A DNA stretch of 64,000 nucleotides. Origin: Nipponacmea schrenckii (lineage: Eukaryota > Mollusca > Gastropoda > Lottiidae). The first letter of the stretch is position 1. Every line of letters begins with the position of its first letter. Where the stretch lies: assembly GCA_030562195.1 (NCBI GenBank), contig CM060203.1:4912208-4976207 (forward strand), in the 5' to 3' direction. Below the pieces are notes generated by a model that saw only the letters and a program-made list of their open reading frames with translations, ran no database searches and was not told the DNA's origin. The translations under genes and the position numbers were made by a program. Shown here piece by piece: positions 11,801 through 23,110 of this stretch.

Positions 11801-14500
11801 TTTAATAAAATTAACCCAGTAATTTTTACTCATTGTTATGAAACATTGTAATTCCTATTTACAATGAAAAATCGTGTTTCCCTTAAACGAGGCAAAGACG
11901 ATTTATTTTTCTATATAACTAAATTTAATATGTTTAATGCTTGTCGTTATGGATCATTCTTTTTTCAGAAAAAAGCACAAATTTCAATTTTGCAGTTAGA
12001 AGAGAGAAAGAGAAAAACACAATTTTGAAGTGAAATTTCTGACAATGACGTTACTTAGCCTTTAAGTGACCAACGGGCCACGTTGGAGGAATTTACAAAA
12101 ATAATAGCGACATATCTTCGACAGTGTTCCTTGAAAAAAAATTAAAAAAGACTTCGTATTGCTTATTGATAATTGGTTAACTCCAACGTAGGTAAGAATA
12201 CATCACGTGATGTAAATGACAGGCTATTCGGATTGGTTAATCGAAATGACGATTATTACGATTGGCTAGTTGCATACAGAAGATTTTCTCACCTTAACTC
12301 GAATGAATATCTTTAATGGGAAAATACAAACATCTCCCACCCCCTTGATATTCCATTCATCACGTTGGAGAGGTGGCTTTCATGTTATTAAATCAATGGA
12401 TCGGACGACTAAAACGGGGGCGATCTTTATTTCTTTTCTCCGTTAAAAAGCCGAACGATTCTTAGTTAAGTTCAAACACTATACTACACTATACAATACG
12501 TCGTATTGTGAACGTACAGTTTGGAAATTACTGGATAAATTTTGTTTTTTTGAGAACTTGCGTGTGAGATTTCGACTTAAACAATCTTGAATGACAATTC
12601 GTTATAACAGCTAACGGTTGAACAATTCTGTGGTTGCTCGATCAGCTGATAGGACATTTTTTTCCTTCATTCAATATACTTTTAGTAGAGTGTGTTGGTA
12701 TACACTGATATAATATAAATGTGTAGTAATATTGCGGTCTAGTGTCCTATATCAAACACAATCATACTGTTAGTCATTGAGTACTGATATTTTTGATGTA
12801 TCATATGAACTTTGAACGTCCGATCCAACATCTAAGGGAAATTATTGCAAATTCTTCAAAACATTTCTGAGGTAAGAGATATTTTCTTTATTATTTTTGG
12901 TGAATCTTAATTTGTTATATGGTAAATTGGAATTTTTTTTTTCTCACGTAACATTACTTGTACTATGTGTAGACATGAATGAGAAGATACCCAAAGCTTA
13001 CATAACTATTCTCAGACCAGCTTCTCCGAGCTGTTATAATTAATATTTAGTCTCTATCAGTTGTACCATAGCAATTTATTGACGATATGGATCTGGATGT
13101 GTCTAACTCTCAGACGGTATCTAAATATTTCAACATATTGAACTAACTACTCGTGTTGGCAGCATGTGATGAGCATTTTAGTCTATTACAAATAAGGTCC
13201 TTCATACTGTTGAATATTCTCGGTTTCGTTATCTCGCTCCTGTTCGAGGAGTTCTCTTACTGAACCCCAATCTTTAAATATAGCTGTCTTGAGGAAGATT
13301 ATGTATCCGAAATACATGTCGGCATCACGAGATGACCTCTAGTCAACAAAACCTTTCTCAAACGTGTCTCTGAGGTCACGTTTACGCCAATTGCTTTTAA
13401 ACTGAGTGATCTTTACTTAAAAAGTGACAGTTGTTTAAGCGTCATTTATCATACCTGTTATTCTCAAGGCCTTAAAGTCAAGTTTATAAACTAATTGAAA
13501 AATATCTTATCATATATTTAGTCTACATAAACGTACCCTTCATTGTGCAATAAATACAGTGATTAAAATCATTTACATGTATATAATGTTTAATGTCTTT
13601 TCACACTCGATATTTGTTCCATTTCACCTAAGACTTGTATAATAATCTCGCTCTCTCACTCAGGTCATTGTTTGGTACCTCTGTCTTGCTCGCTAATAAG
13701 CCAATTACACCAACCTGTCTGGTTGGATATTGCACACTTACATTTACTAACCTTAATACGATGTGGACGAATACCTTCTGATATATCTGGGTGTCTCTGT
13801 ATTGCTCATCATTTAATCTTATATGCGCCAACGCCACTTACTTATCAAATGTTAACCTTTTCGATGACTCTAGTGCTATTAATGTTCAAGTCCTAAGACA
13901 AATGATACAAATCCCAGTGTCTCTTTTATTCAATTAAGGATTTCATATCTACATATTCCCCCTTTGTCTCATTTTAACTTTGATGGTGCAACACCAGGAT
14001 TCAACTCTCGATGCCCCTAACCCTTGACCATATCGAAAGTACTTAATGTATGTTCTCTTATCTTAATTCGTCTGAAGGGGACTTTCTAATTTATAGTAAA
14101 TAATGATAGTGACGATAGTTTCGACCCAGTTTCAACATGTTATTTCATCACATAGACCCATTATAATCAGTATCTACTATTTATTTTCTATACTTACAAA
14201 AAGCTGATGCGACAAAATATATCGGATCGTAGAAAACTGCCATTGTGTGCAACTGATTTCTAGTTGGACTCAATATTTTCTATGAAATATAGCAATGTAT
14301 CGAAGAAAGCCATTGCCAGAACAGTGTACACAAGAAGAAGCAAACTATATCATATAATATGATTATGCTCACAGGGTAATAGGTTGACGTAGATCCACCA
14401 GATTGAGAAAAGAAAATAATAAATATGGCCTTTTGAAATCATTTTGGATGTAATGCACCCTTGTACTATCTTCAGCAATTTGCAAGTCGGTCGCATGATT
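11801..14500. other. No gene proven; possible non-coding exon or promoter near 12060-12880
   Basis: The stretch 12060-12650 is less AT-biased than its surroundings, and a plausible donor GAG|GTAAGAG sits near 12870-12880. This could be an untranslated first exon, for example of the activin-like gene whose first coding exon has an upstream acceptor. No sequence evidence links the two. The frames at 13628-13896 overlap on opposite strands and look random. Confidence 0.2.
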
Positions 14501-14504
14501 GAGG

Positions 14505-14800
14505 ACCGGTAGCTCAATGAATTAAATATCTACAAAAATATAAATTTTCCACAAACCGTCATCAGTTTAAAAGTGCAATTTTTTTGCAAATTTAAACTAA
14601 GCTGTGCACGAATCGTTACTTTAGCAAACGGCGATTTACCAGTTTGAAGAACTGTCATATAAATTGTTTCGAAATGAAACAAGGATAAACCTAACGACGG
14701 AATAAAAGTAAATTTGTGAAGTGGAACGTCTATAATAGGCGTTATTATGCTAGGGGGTGATGGTTCGAATCCCCTAATTCTGTGCTGACACGTCAAATTT
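14505..14800 (+). repeat. Possible tRNA-derived SINE interrupted by about 200 bp
   Basis: An A-box-like GGTAGCTCAATGAATTA lies near 14510 and a perfect B-box core GGTTCGAATCC near 14763. They are about 250 bp apart, too far for one RNA polymerase III promoter. Removing roughly 14522-14730 would bring them to SINE-like spacing. There is no tRNA cloverleaf: the T-stem does not pair. Confidence 0.3.
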
Positions 14801-16185
14801 CAGAGTCTAATTGCTGTTGACCCTTGGTACATTTCACCATATGATTGTATTAGCAATGTTAATTTATGACTTGATCTAAGTATTTGACATACTGAGCTAC
14901 ATTATCGAAGCGGGTCAAATTGCGGTTAAAATGTGACGAAATAGTTCGGGACTCCCGTTATCTAGACCTTGACTGGTTCATTTCTGCAGAACCAGACAGA
15001 AAACTTCAGGAACTGACGAAACGGAATTATCCATACCGCGACCCTGCTAATTCAATAACATTGGCGGTCTCGATTCGTTTGATTTGACTCGCACGCCTAT
15101 CGCTTTACTAGCTACAGAACGTGAATACGTGTGAAACATTTCCAGGACTGAAATCTGATGTTCATTTTCAAAACAATCTGACCGGATATATAATATCAAC
15201 ATTGGGACATCAACAAGTAGGCCTATATAAGAATTTGCACACAAATCTAAATAAGTTTTTCAGTGTAATATGGGAGGCAGTGTCGTTTAAGCATCAAGGA
15301 TTGGGGACAAACGGCCCACTGTCTTATGCTGATTCATCTCCAACGACTTGATAGGATGTTTTCCCATTAATATTATCCCGATCGTAGTTTGTTTGTAAGA
15401 GATTAACTATAATCCTACCGATTCCTTAGATACCGTAAGAATATATTTATAGAACAACGTGACCAATTCACTTTTCTATTATTAAAACTGATGTCAGTTG
15501 GGCTGACCTTTACATTGATTTTGTTGACTGTAGAGGTCAAACTGACCATTCATACCGGCCGATCGGAATAATGTGCATCTATATTTAGCAATGATTCAAT
15601 ATCTACAAAGTGATTCATTCAAATTCAAATTCATTCAGCACCATTATCTAAACTGGTCCGTTGTAGAAAATTCTTGGGACTGGAAATGGTTTGATCTCTA
15701 ACTCAAGCCAAATATAAGAGTATCAGAACCTCAAATACAAAGGTGGTAAGGGGTAAGTGGATCGTTCTGTTGAAAATACTCGGTGTCGGACGATGTTAAG
15801 TAGTTCTACCCCAAACAATAGGTGGGCTGTGGACATCAATGTGTTCATTCAAAAAGGCACTATTGCAATGACTTTCCTTACTATCAACTTCTTGGTGCAT
15901 AACGATTGTGACCAAAACTTCTATGTTACATGATGTTTACTGTGCCTTTAGAGGCGATGTAAGTCAACTCAGTTGACCTATACGAGTTCCGTTACTGCAA
16001 ATTCATTTGGAAGTCCCTTTGATTTTAAATTTTCGCCATTGTTAAAATGGAGCGAGTAGGAGTCGGTGTATTAAATTTATGACGACGAATGTGAGTACAG
16101 GGAACAATACTGTAAAACATACGTCCTCATTAGGAAACACAATATCTGATTAAAACCCAACAAAAGTATAGTCTAAATTAATCAA
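14801..16185. other. No gene recognised
   Basis: Opposing short frames at 15047-15351 overlap each other and show no domain. No repeat was recognised. Confidence 0.4.
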
Positions 16186-16228
16186 ATCCTACTTTTCTAG
16201 TTCTAATTGGATTAATGAAGGCAGTACA
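16186..16228 (-). repeat. Probable fragment of the tRNA-derived SINE 3' end
   Basis: About 43 bases (ATCCTACTTTTCTAG, then TTAATGAAGGCAG) resemble the reverse complement of the SINE 3' end seen at 2310-2355. The fragment is short and diverged. Confidence 0.4.
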
Positions 16229-16249
16229 TTGTAGAAGCTTATAAGAAGC

Positions 16250-17649
16250 TAGTCCGAAACTTGCTGACTCTATTCCCAGCCTCTGATAGCTATTTGGACA
16301 GATATGGCTGGGGGAGAGTCAGAAAAACTAGGCACCTAAAATTTGGGATTTTCCGCACCTCCGTGTGTGCGGGGGTTTTAAACGTATTTACAAACCACGA
16401 ATCCACCAAACCTTGATTTATTTGGAAAGATGGATGTTTTTTTGTAGTTCAAGCATACCCTTACACCATCCATGTCACGGCTGTGGTTGCGTCAAAGTTT
16501 TTTTTTTAAAATTTCAATCACTCAGTCGCCATTTCAAACTGCGTGCGCATTAAAAAATTCCGACGTTACACGGTCAAGTGATAGAAACAAACGAACCATC
16601 ATCTTGTACTTTCGTTTTATGATCCAGTAACATCGGAATTTCGGATGCGCGCCGATTTGAAATGGTGACTGAGCGATTGAAATTCTGGAAAAAAACTTTG
16701 ACGCAGCCATAAACCCCTTTTACATTACAAAAATATTCCGTTCTCGGAACCGTTCCGAGAACGGTAGGCCTACCGATGAATTTTGTGTAATGTACATGGT
16801 CGAAAGTGCCGAGAGCCGTTCCAATTCTGCCCCACCTCGGGGAGGGGAGGGTTCCGAAAACGGATTCGATAAATTTGTGTAATGTAAACGGTCTAAGGTC
16901 TGAGTCTATTTCACTGCGCATGCGTCAAGACGATCTTGGCCGTTTCTCGCGGTATTTCGTCAGCATTCCTAAAATTCTAAAATGGCTGCCCGACAGAATG
17001 TAAACAACGAGTTAACAAACGCCATGACAATATATTCTCTCCTTTTTTGGTAACGCCGCATTTGTTGCTTAGCACTTCTTTCAAATAAAACCCAGATAAT
17101 TTGAGCTCGATAGGATTCTCTCATACTCAAACTTTTTCTTTCTTTCCTGCGGCTTACGAAGAAAGAGTATAAAAGGTAAAATATAACCATATCAAGCGCC
17201 ATTGCAACATCCGGGTGACATGAAGGGTTATTCCTAACTTCTTTCAGAAGAGTTCCACTAACAAGCGTGCTGAGAACCTTCACCGTTTACACTACACTAA
17301 CGAACCCGTTCTCGGTACGTATGGGCTTTTGTAATGTAAATGGACACATTTTATCGCGGCCTGGTCCGGACCGAGAACGGAACGCTTTATCGCGGCCTGG
17401 TGTAAAAGGGGTTAAAGGCGTGGCATGAGTGGTGTAAGGAGATAATGATGGTATGATTGAACTACAAAAACATCCATCTTTCCAAATAAATCAAGGTTTG
17501 GTGGATTCAAGGTTTGTAAATACGTTTAAAACCCCCGCACCCGTGGAGGTGCGGAAATTGCAAGTTTTGAGGTGTCTAGTTTTTCTGACTCTCCCCCAGC
17601 CATATCTGTCCAAATTGCTATCAGAGGCTGGGAATAGAGTTTCGGACTA
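16250..17649. mobile_element. Non-autonomous Mutator-like (MULE) element with ~235-bp terminal inverted repeats
   Basis: The ends TAGTCCGAAAC (16250-16260) and GTTTCGGACTA (17639-17649) are inverted copies. The similarity runs inward for about 235 bp on each side, covering GGACAGATATGGCTGGGGG, a GTGCGGGGGTTTTAAACG-like block and GGATGTTTTTTTTGTAG. Flanks ATAAGAAGC and ACAAGAAGC agree at eight of nine positions, consistent with the 9-bp duplication typical of Mutator-like elements. No transposase is present, so movement would need a transposase in trans. Inside lie a second inverted repeat (about 16478-16550 against 16640-16710) and a separate nested element. The class is inferred from terminus length and duplication size only. 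Confidence 0.7.
16712..17413. mobile_element. Nested 702-bp element with 13-bp perfect terminal inverted repeats
   Basis: AACCCCTTTTACA at 16712-16724 is exactly inverted at 17401-17413 (TGTAAAAGGGGTT). Subterminal blocks such as TTCTCGGAACCGTTCCGAGAA and GTAATGTAAA recur near both ends. The insertion sits asymmetrically inside the MULE-like element, just internal to its right arm, which shows it is younger than or was mobilised separately from its host. Minus-strand frames at 16574-16921 and 16969-17283 lie within these repeats and encode nothing I recognise. A diverged relative is at about 62950-63480. Confidence 0.65.
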
Positions 17650-18947
17650 ACAAGAAGCCTACATGAAATTTTGACACCCACATGAAGCAAACGGGGAATA
17701 GATGTTTATCGCGTCCTACGTCGTACCTAGTAGTGCATCTTGAACTCTGATGTCAAAGCACCTTTAAGGACATTGTTAACGTGGGCGCTGATTTTTTTTT
17801 GAAATACGCCATTCAGACGTCTATTAGAATGCCATTAACTTAGATATATGCATTAAATTCTAGTTTTATCTGGAGTACAAGCGTCTGAAATTATGCAAAG
17901 AGATTGAAATCTATCCCCAAAACGGAAGTTAGGACGTCACTCGCTATCATTTTTATATATTTATAGATTGAAACAAGTGTCATTATCCACTGTTTCATTC
18001 ATAAGAAATGTGCTTATTAGATACGATTTGGGACAATGCTTAGATTTATGTGAATGAATATTTATGAAGATTACTGTACAAATCTGAATTGATTTAAAAT
18101 TGTATCCACCTACATGACGCAGCTTGGAAGATTACTAAGAGCAGTTTGTCCTCAGTATTGAAAGGGATATTCTCATCTACTATTACATCAAATGAATTGC
18201 TTGAAATAAAATCAGCCAAAGCGTTCTCTGAATTAGATTTTACTGATGTAATAGTGCTTTTATTTTATTCTAATCGATTTTGAGACGGAAAATTCATTTT
18301 TAGAGTTATCAGAGATATAAGTACATCAACTGGTAGATTGAAATATTCGATGATTAAAACAGTTTATGACTTCAAGATCTGGCTTTATCAACATTTGACC
18401 CTTTTAGTCACTTTTTAGGGTTCTTATCCTTATTCTTTTTAATAGATCGAACCGTCAAATCTATGAACATGGGAAAAAAAGTAAAATTTGTATTCCCTTG
18501 ATGATGTTCCTCCTACACAATGTGAGATATCTCCTCCAATCTAACTGAAAGATCATTACAGTATAATCTAAGAGGCTTACAAATGATACTCGCTATATTA
18601 GAACAGAATTAATTAATCCCAGGAATGACGCTTCAGTAATGCCGTCCTGAGAGGTTTCCATCTCATACAATTCATGATCATCATGCGGATTATACTGTCA
18701 CTCATTGTAGGCGTTTTGAAAACGACCTAATTCGTATTATATGTGTCACGTTAATGAGGCTAACTCCGTGGGAATGAATGACAACAAAATACTTTACTTA
18801 GTTTTTTCCTAATCTGATGAGAGGTTTCTAGACTTTGTCATCACATAATATCATTGCACATTAAGGATATGTAGTCGTCTACATAGTTTCTGCACCACCT
18901 TCTAGAGCCCAAAACCAGCGTCGTCTCGACTTCCGGTTTGATTTATT
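17650..18947. other. No gene recognised
   Basis: AT-rich sequence without long frames or recognised repeats. Confidence 0.4.
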
Positions 18948-19435
18948 TTAAAGGGGCCCAGGCTTCATTTTTAGGGGTCGTTTTGGGCCTTTGTTACATT
19001 TAAACAGTCCTCAGAAATATTCAAGCTCTGAGAAAATCGCAAAATACCTTGAAATATGCCTCAAACAAAAAATTTCACTTTTCATTTTTTTTTTCCGTGC
19101 TGTACGCGGCTGGTCTCCAGTCAGTCTGAAAATTGTGTGTCCTGTTGACAAAGTCTACAATTGAAAAATGCGTTGTAGTCTGTTTATATAGATGACCGCT
19201 ATTGCACGACGGGAAGGATAACTCTTTGATTATCAAGACGAACCGTTTTCCAATATGGCGGGACGTTCGTTATTTCTTAAGTCATTGTGATTTTTCAAAC
19301 ACGGATAATTATGGATACACATGGATTTGAAGGCTCAAATTTCATAGGTAAGCTCTGTAGACTATTTCTGATTAGCTAACCAAAAGATTTCATGTGTTTG
19401 ATTGTCCGAAACAAATAAAGCCTGGTCCACTTTAA
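18948..19435. mobile_element. MITE, copy 1 (488 bp), TTAAAGGGG termini
   Basis: Matches the MITE at 30544-31004 over nearly all its length, including TAGGGGTCGTTTTGGGCC, GTGCTGTACGCGGCTGG and CCAATATGGCGGGACGTTC. The termini are TTAAAGGGG and a mutated inverse ending CCACTTTAA. No coding frame. This copy keeps about 60 bp near GACCGCTATTGCACGACGG that copy 2 lacks. The TTAA at each end could be a piggyBac-type target, but this is not decisive. Confidence 0.8.
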
Positions 19436-19470
19436 TAAAGACGCTACTGAAAAATGTACGTTGAAAAAAA

Positions 19471-19670
19471 TCGGACGTGAGTTCTAATCTCGATCGGCGT
19501 GTACAAGTCCGATAACCTTGAATGAGTCATCTTCACTTACAATTCCTGTCCACCTGGGAATGGGTACGGATAATCCGGGAAAGATCAATGCCAAGAGGTT
19601 TGGCCAAGGACCAGCTGGTAGAAAGGATCTCTGTTAAGGCGGACTTGTGAATCTAAGTTGTTATCCTAGT
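19471..19670 (+). mobile_element. SINE-like interspersed repeat, copy A
   Basis: A 200-bp segment closely repeated at 46706-46910. The shared core includes GGATAATCCGGGAAAGATCA, GGCCAAGGACCAGCTGGTAG and GGCGGACTTGTGAA. Near its start, GTTCTAATCTC resembles a decayed polymerase III B box, and the other copy ends in a TTATCC tandem tail. These features suggest a SINE. It begins 35 bp after the MITE. Confidence 0.6.
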
Positions 19671-22489
19671 ACTAAAATATCGTTGTTACATTGTCTACGT
19701 ACATCTAATGAGTATTCGGGGTAGTAAGTAAGTAACAAATGGTGATCCACAAGAGAAACTGTGATATGTAAGCTTTGATTTTCCATGAAGTGATCGTTGG
19801 TAATAATTTACAACACAAGCACTTTGATTATTCCAAGATGTCTCGAGTTTTTAAGAATAAATTGAGTTAACTCTCTGTCAGTGAGTCAGAATTCCAAAGT
19901 CAACTATTGCTGATATATCAAAGAGTTCCATGCATTAATCATTCGATAGAAAATATCACGAATGGTAGCTAACTGAGACGTGGAATAAATTGTTAGATAT
20001 ATAGATATATGATTATTAAACATTGCTCTCTTTCAATTCCTATAGATATATTTCAAGTTGATTTTGTCTGCAAGACGAATTTCTTGGCAACATTTTCAGA
20101 GAATCGTTTCATTGATGACTAACTGGGGTACATTTTAACCCACTAGCCTAATTGGCGGCTTTTGAAAATGGAATTATTTGACGGTGAGATTTTTGCTCGC
20201 TTAACTGAAATTGAAGCGTTCAATGCCGGGAAAGAGATAATAATTTGAGGTTTTTGCACGTGTCAGTCTGAAATCTTATAAGCGCCTGGTTATTGGGATG
20301 AGGCAAGTAGCCGAGGTCAATGTGCTTCAGACTATGTACTCAAGACTACTCGACCGATGAATTTAGGTTTTCTTTTCAATGCCGATGATACGCAATTGAT
20401 AACCGTGCTGACCTTGTATACATGATTTTTTTTTATACAATTCCACAATTACTTTTAAAGGAAGTGTTTCCTCTAATCAAAATTTTTATATTTTTGTATA
20501 TTTTTGTTTGTTTGATCGTCAATAAAATTTGAATGGTAAATGACTTTTGCAATGTATACTTTAAAATAAATTACTTCATTTGAAGTTAAATGCCCATTCC
20601 AAGTTCATTTAGTCTATTTTGACTTCCATGAGGTACTTCCAATAATGGTTTGATAGGTGAGGATTACCATTCTTCCTACAGCTTGCATGGGTGAGGGTTA
20701 TTATCATCTTGATATTGATTGGATGAAATCCACGCCATTGGGGTTCCGAAATTTTGTGCTTCTCTCGCAAATATTCTTAAAGAAGAATCACAAAATGTAG
20801 ATTTATTAACTTTAAGAATGCAGTGTCTGAAAGATCATTACAAGTGACAGGGTACTACTGTTATAATGAAATGACTGAAACGGATCTAGAAAGATCACGA
20901 ACTTTTGGGTGAAATCTATAAAGTTTCTTCAAAGCTTCTATGTACTAGGATGTGCATAGAAATGTCATTATGCATGGGCACTTGGTATTTTGAAGAATAT
21001 CCCCGTGCAGTGTACATCACTGTTTTACTTTTCCAGCGATTTCCACAACAATAACCTGGTCCTCAATTCCATCTAAAGCTTCTCAAGCGTATCGATAAGT
21101 TAAGTTAATGGGGTTCTAAATTGTCAACGACAAATAGACTACGTATCCCTAAATTCCACACTCAGAATTCTGACAATTAGATCTAGGCAGTACCTGGTTG
21201 ATGGTGTAGCGATAAGCAAGTTCTATTCTAATTCAGGCAACTAATAAACTTCATAAATACCCTAAATGATATCCATAATATTGTTAACTCATACGTGCTC
21301 TCTTTATCATTTTCAAAATCAGGCGACTAGAGGAAAGGATGCCTTTAATAGTTTTAGGTCAGTAGTTTATTATGACTGAACATTGAACCGGGATGTTTCT
21401 AAAACATTCCATTTAATCTTATCCTCAATTACATTTCGTTGTACTGCTTTGATGTGGAACTGCAGTTGCCAAGAGGGACAGTTATTGTTAATGACTGCTA
21501 TTAAACAACAACTACCATGGTGTCTGAGTTTCCAGACTTCGTGAACTTTATTATACATCATTTCAAACAGTGCACAGTGATAGTTTACTATGACCGATCG
21601 GTCAGAATGAAGATTTATAGCCTGCTTTGCTGATTTTACCTTTGGTTATGGCCTTGAATTTCAAATTATACTATTACTTCGAGCATAGTGATGACTTCAT
21701 CTGGTATTTCAGAATCAATGTGGCCAAATCAATGTAAGGTACATGGGTTGTACCACTAGAACTGTTATACAAGATATGATTTTATTCGATAGAATGTCTA
21801 TATTTCCTAGATAAAGCGTCCTTTGGAAGGATACACAGAAATAAAATGACTAATTGAAAAGATATAAAATATCCTTTACAAAGAAAATATTCGTCGGATA
21901 TTCGAATGACACTGTTGAATAGTATGGTTTTATGTGTACGATAGGTTACTAAGGCAGATATTTGTGCGAGATAATATATTCCAGGAATTGTACTGAGGCC
22001 TATATTTAAAAATCTTTAGATTTGCACCTAAATGAAGTGTCAAAAGAAAGTAGGTCTTGTACAAAAAATATAGAATGGAAACATCAATACAAGGTGCACA
22101 AGAACTCTGATGTTTTTAGGAATGAATTATATAGTAAACAACGTTCCAAGTCAGAAAAAAATATTGATGTTTTGAAGGTAATTACTGTATTAAATGTTAT
22201 TAAGGGATTAGTTGAGGATTATATAGGATTCTTGCGTCAAAGCACAATTAACAGCGGCTTAGAAAATCAGGACAAGGTCGAGGCGGTAGTAATACTATTA
22301 TCATTATAGTACGATATCATGGTACGTTTTTTATAGTAAGGAAATCCGGGGGCTTGTTTGCTCTACTTTTATGCTGCTGTAAAAGAGAATCTTCTTTTTG
22401 TAGTTCAATATACTTTAATTAATACTTTGATAAAATAATATTTCTAGGCTAGATTGCATTAAATTGACCAACACAGCCACTGTGCTCAA
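19671..22489. other. No gene proven
   Basis: AT-rich. A 95-codon frame at 22022-22309 opens with TTG and has no ATG, domain or splice sites that would support it. The minus frame at 21370-21561 is likewise unsupported. Confidence 0.35.
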
Positions 22490-23110
22490 ATGGTCAATCT
22501 AACCTTCCTGATTCAACCTGTAACGGCGGCTCGGTTCTGTCACGTTACTGTAAATCTTACTGACTCATTCTGTAACGGCGGTTCGGTTCTGTCACGTTAC
22601 TGTAAATCTTACTGACTCATTCTGTAACGGGGCTCGGTTCTGTCACGTTACTGTAAATCTTACTGACTCATTCTGTAACTGGGCTGGGTTCTGTCACGTT
22701 ACCGTAAATCTTACTGACTCATTCTGTAGCGGGGCTCGGTTCTGTCACGTTACTGTAAATCGTACTGACTCATTCTGTAACGGCGGCTCGGTTCTGTCAC
22801 GTTACTCTAAATCTTACTGACTCATTCTGTAACGAGGCTCGGTTCTGTCACGTTACTGTAAATCTTACTGACTCATTCTGTAGCGCGGCTCGGTTCTGTC
22901 ACGTTACAGTAAATCTTACTGACTCATTCTGTAACGGGGCTGGGTTCTGTCACGTTACCTTAAATCTTACTGACTCATTCTGTAACGATGTTCGGTTCTG
23001 TCACGTTACCGTAAATCTTACTGACTCATTCTGTAACGAGACTCGGTTCTATCACGTTGCCGTTAATCTTACTGACTCATTCTGTAACGAGGCTTGGTTC
23101 TGTCACGTTA
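22490..23110. repeat. Minisatellite, 12 copies of a ~52-bp unit
   Basis: Twelve well-conserved copies of a unit containing CTCGGTTCTGTCACGTTAC then TGTAAATCTTACTGACTCATT. Each unit holds GTAACG and CGTTAC about 20 bases apart, so each can fold into a small hairpin. The array is more GC-rich than its surroundings and ends abruptly near 23108. Confidence 0.95.

Noticed and set aside
14755..14785. tRNA gene suggested by GGTTCGAATCC
   Set aside because: The bases flanking the putative T-loop do not form a five-base stem, no anticodon arm or acceptor stem can be built, and the nearest A box is about 250 bp away.
16574..17283. Minus-strand ORFs of 115 and 104 codons
   Set aside because: Both lie across the arms of nested inverted repeats and have no transposase motif; they seem to be chance frames in transposon DNA.
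22022..22309. 95-codon ORF as a gene
   Set aside because: It opens with TTG, lacks a signal peptide or domain, and no splice sites fit it into a larger gene.
22490..23110. CRISPR array
   Set aside because: The whole 52-bp unit is repeated, with no unique spacers, and the genome is eukaryotic.
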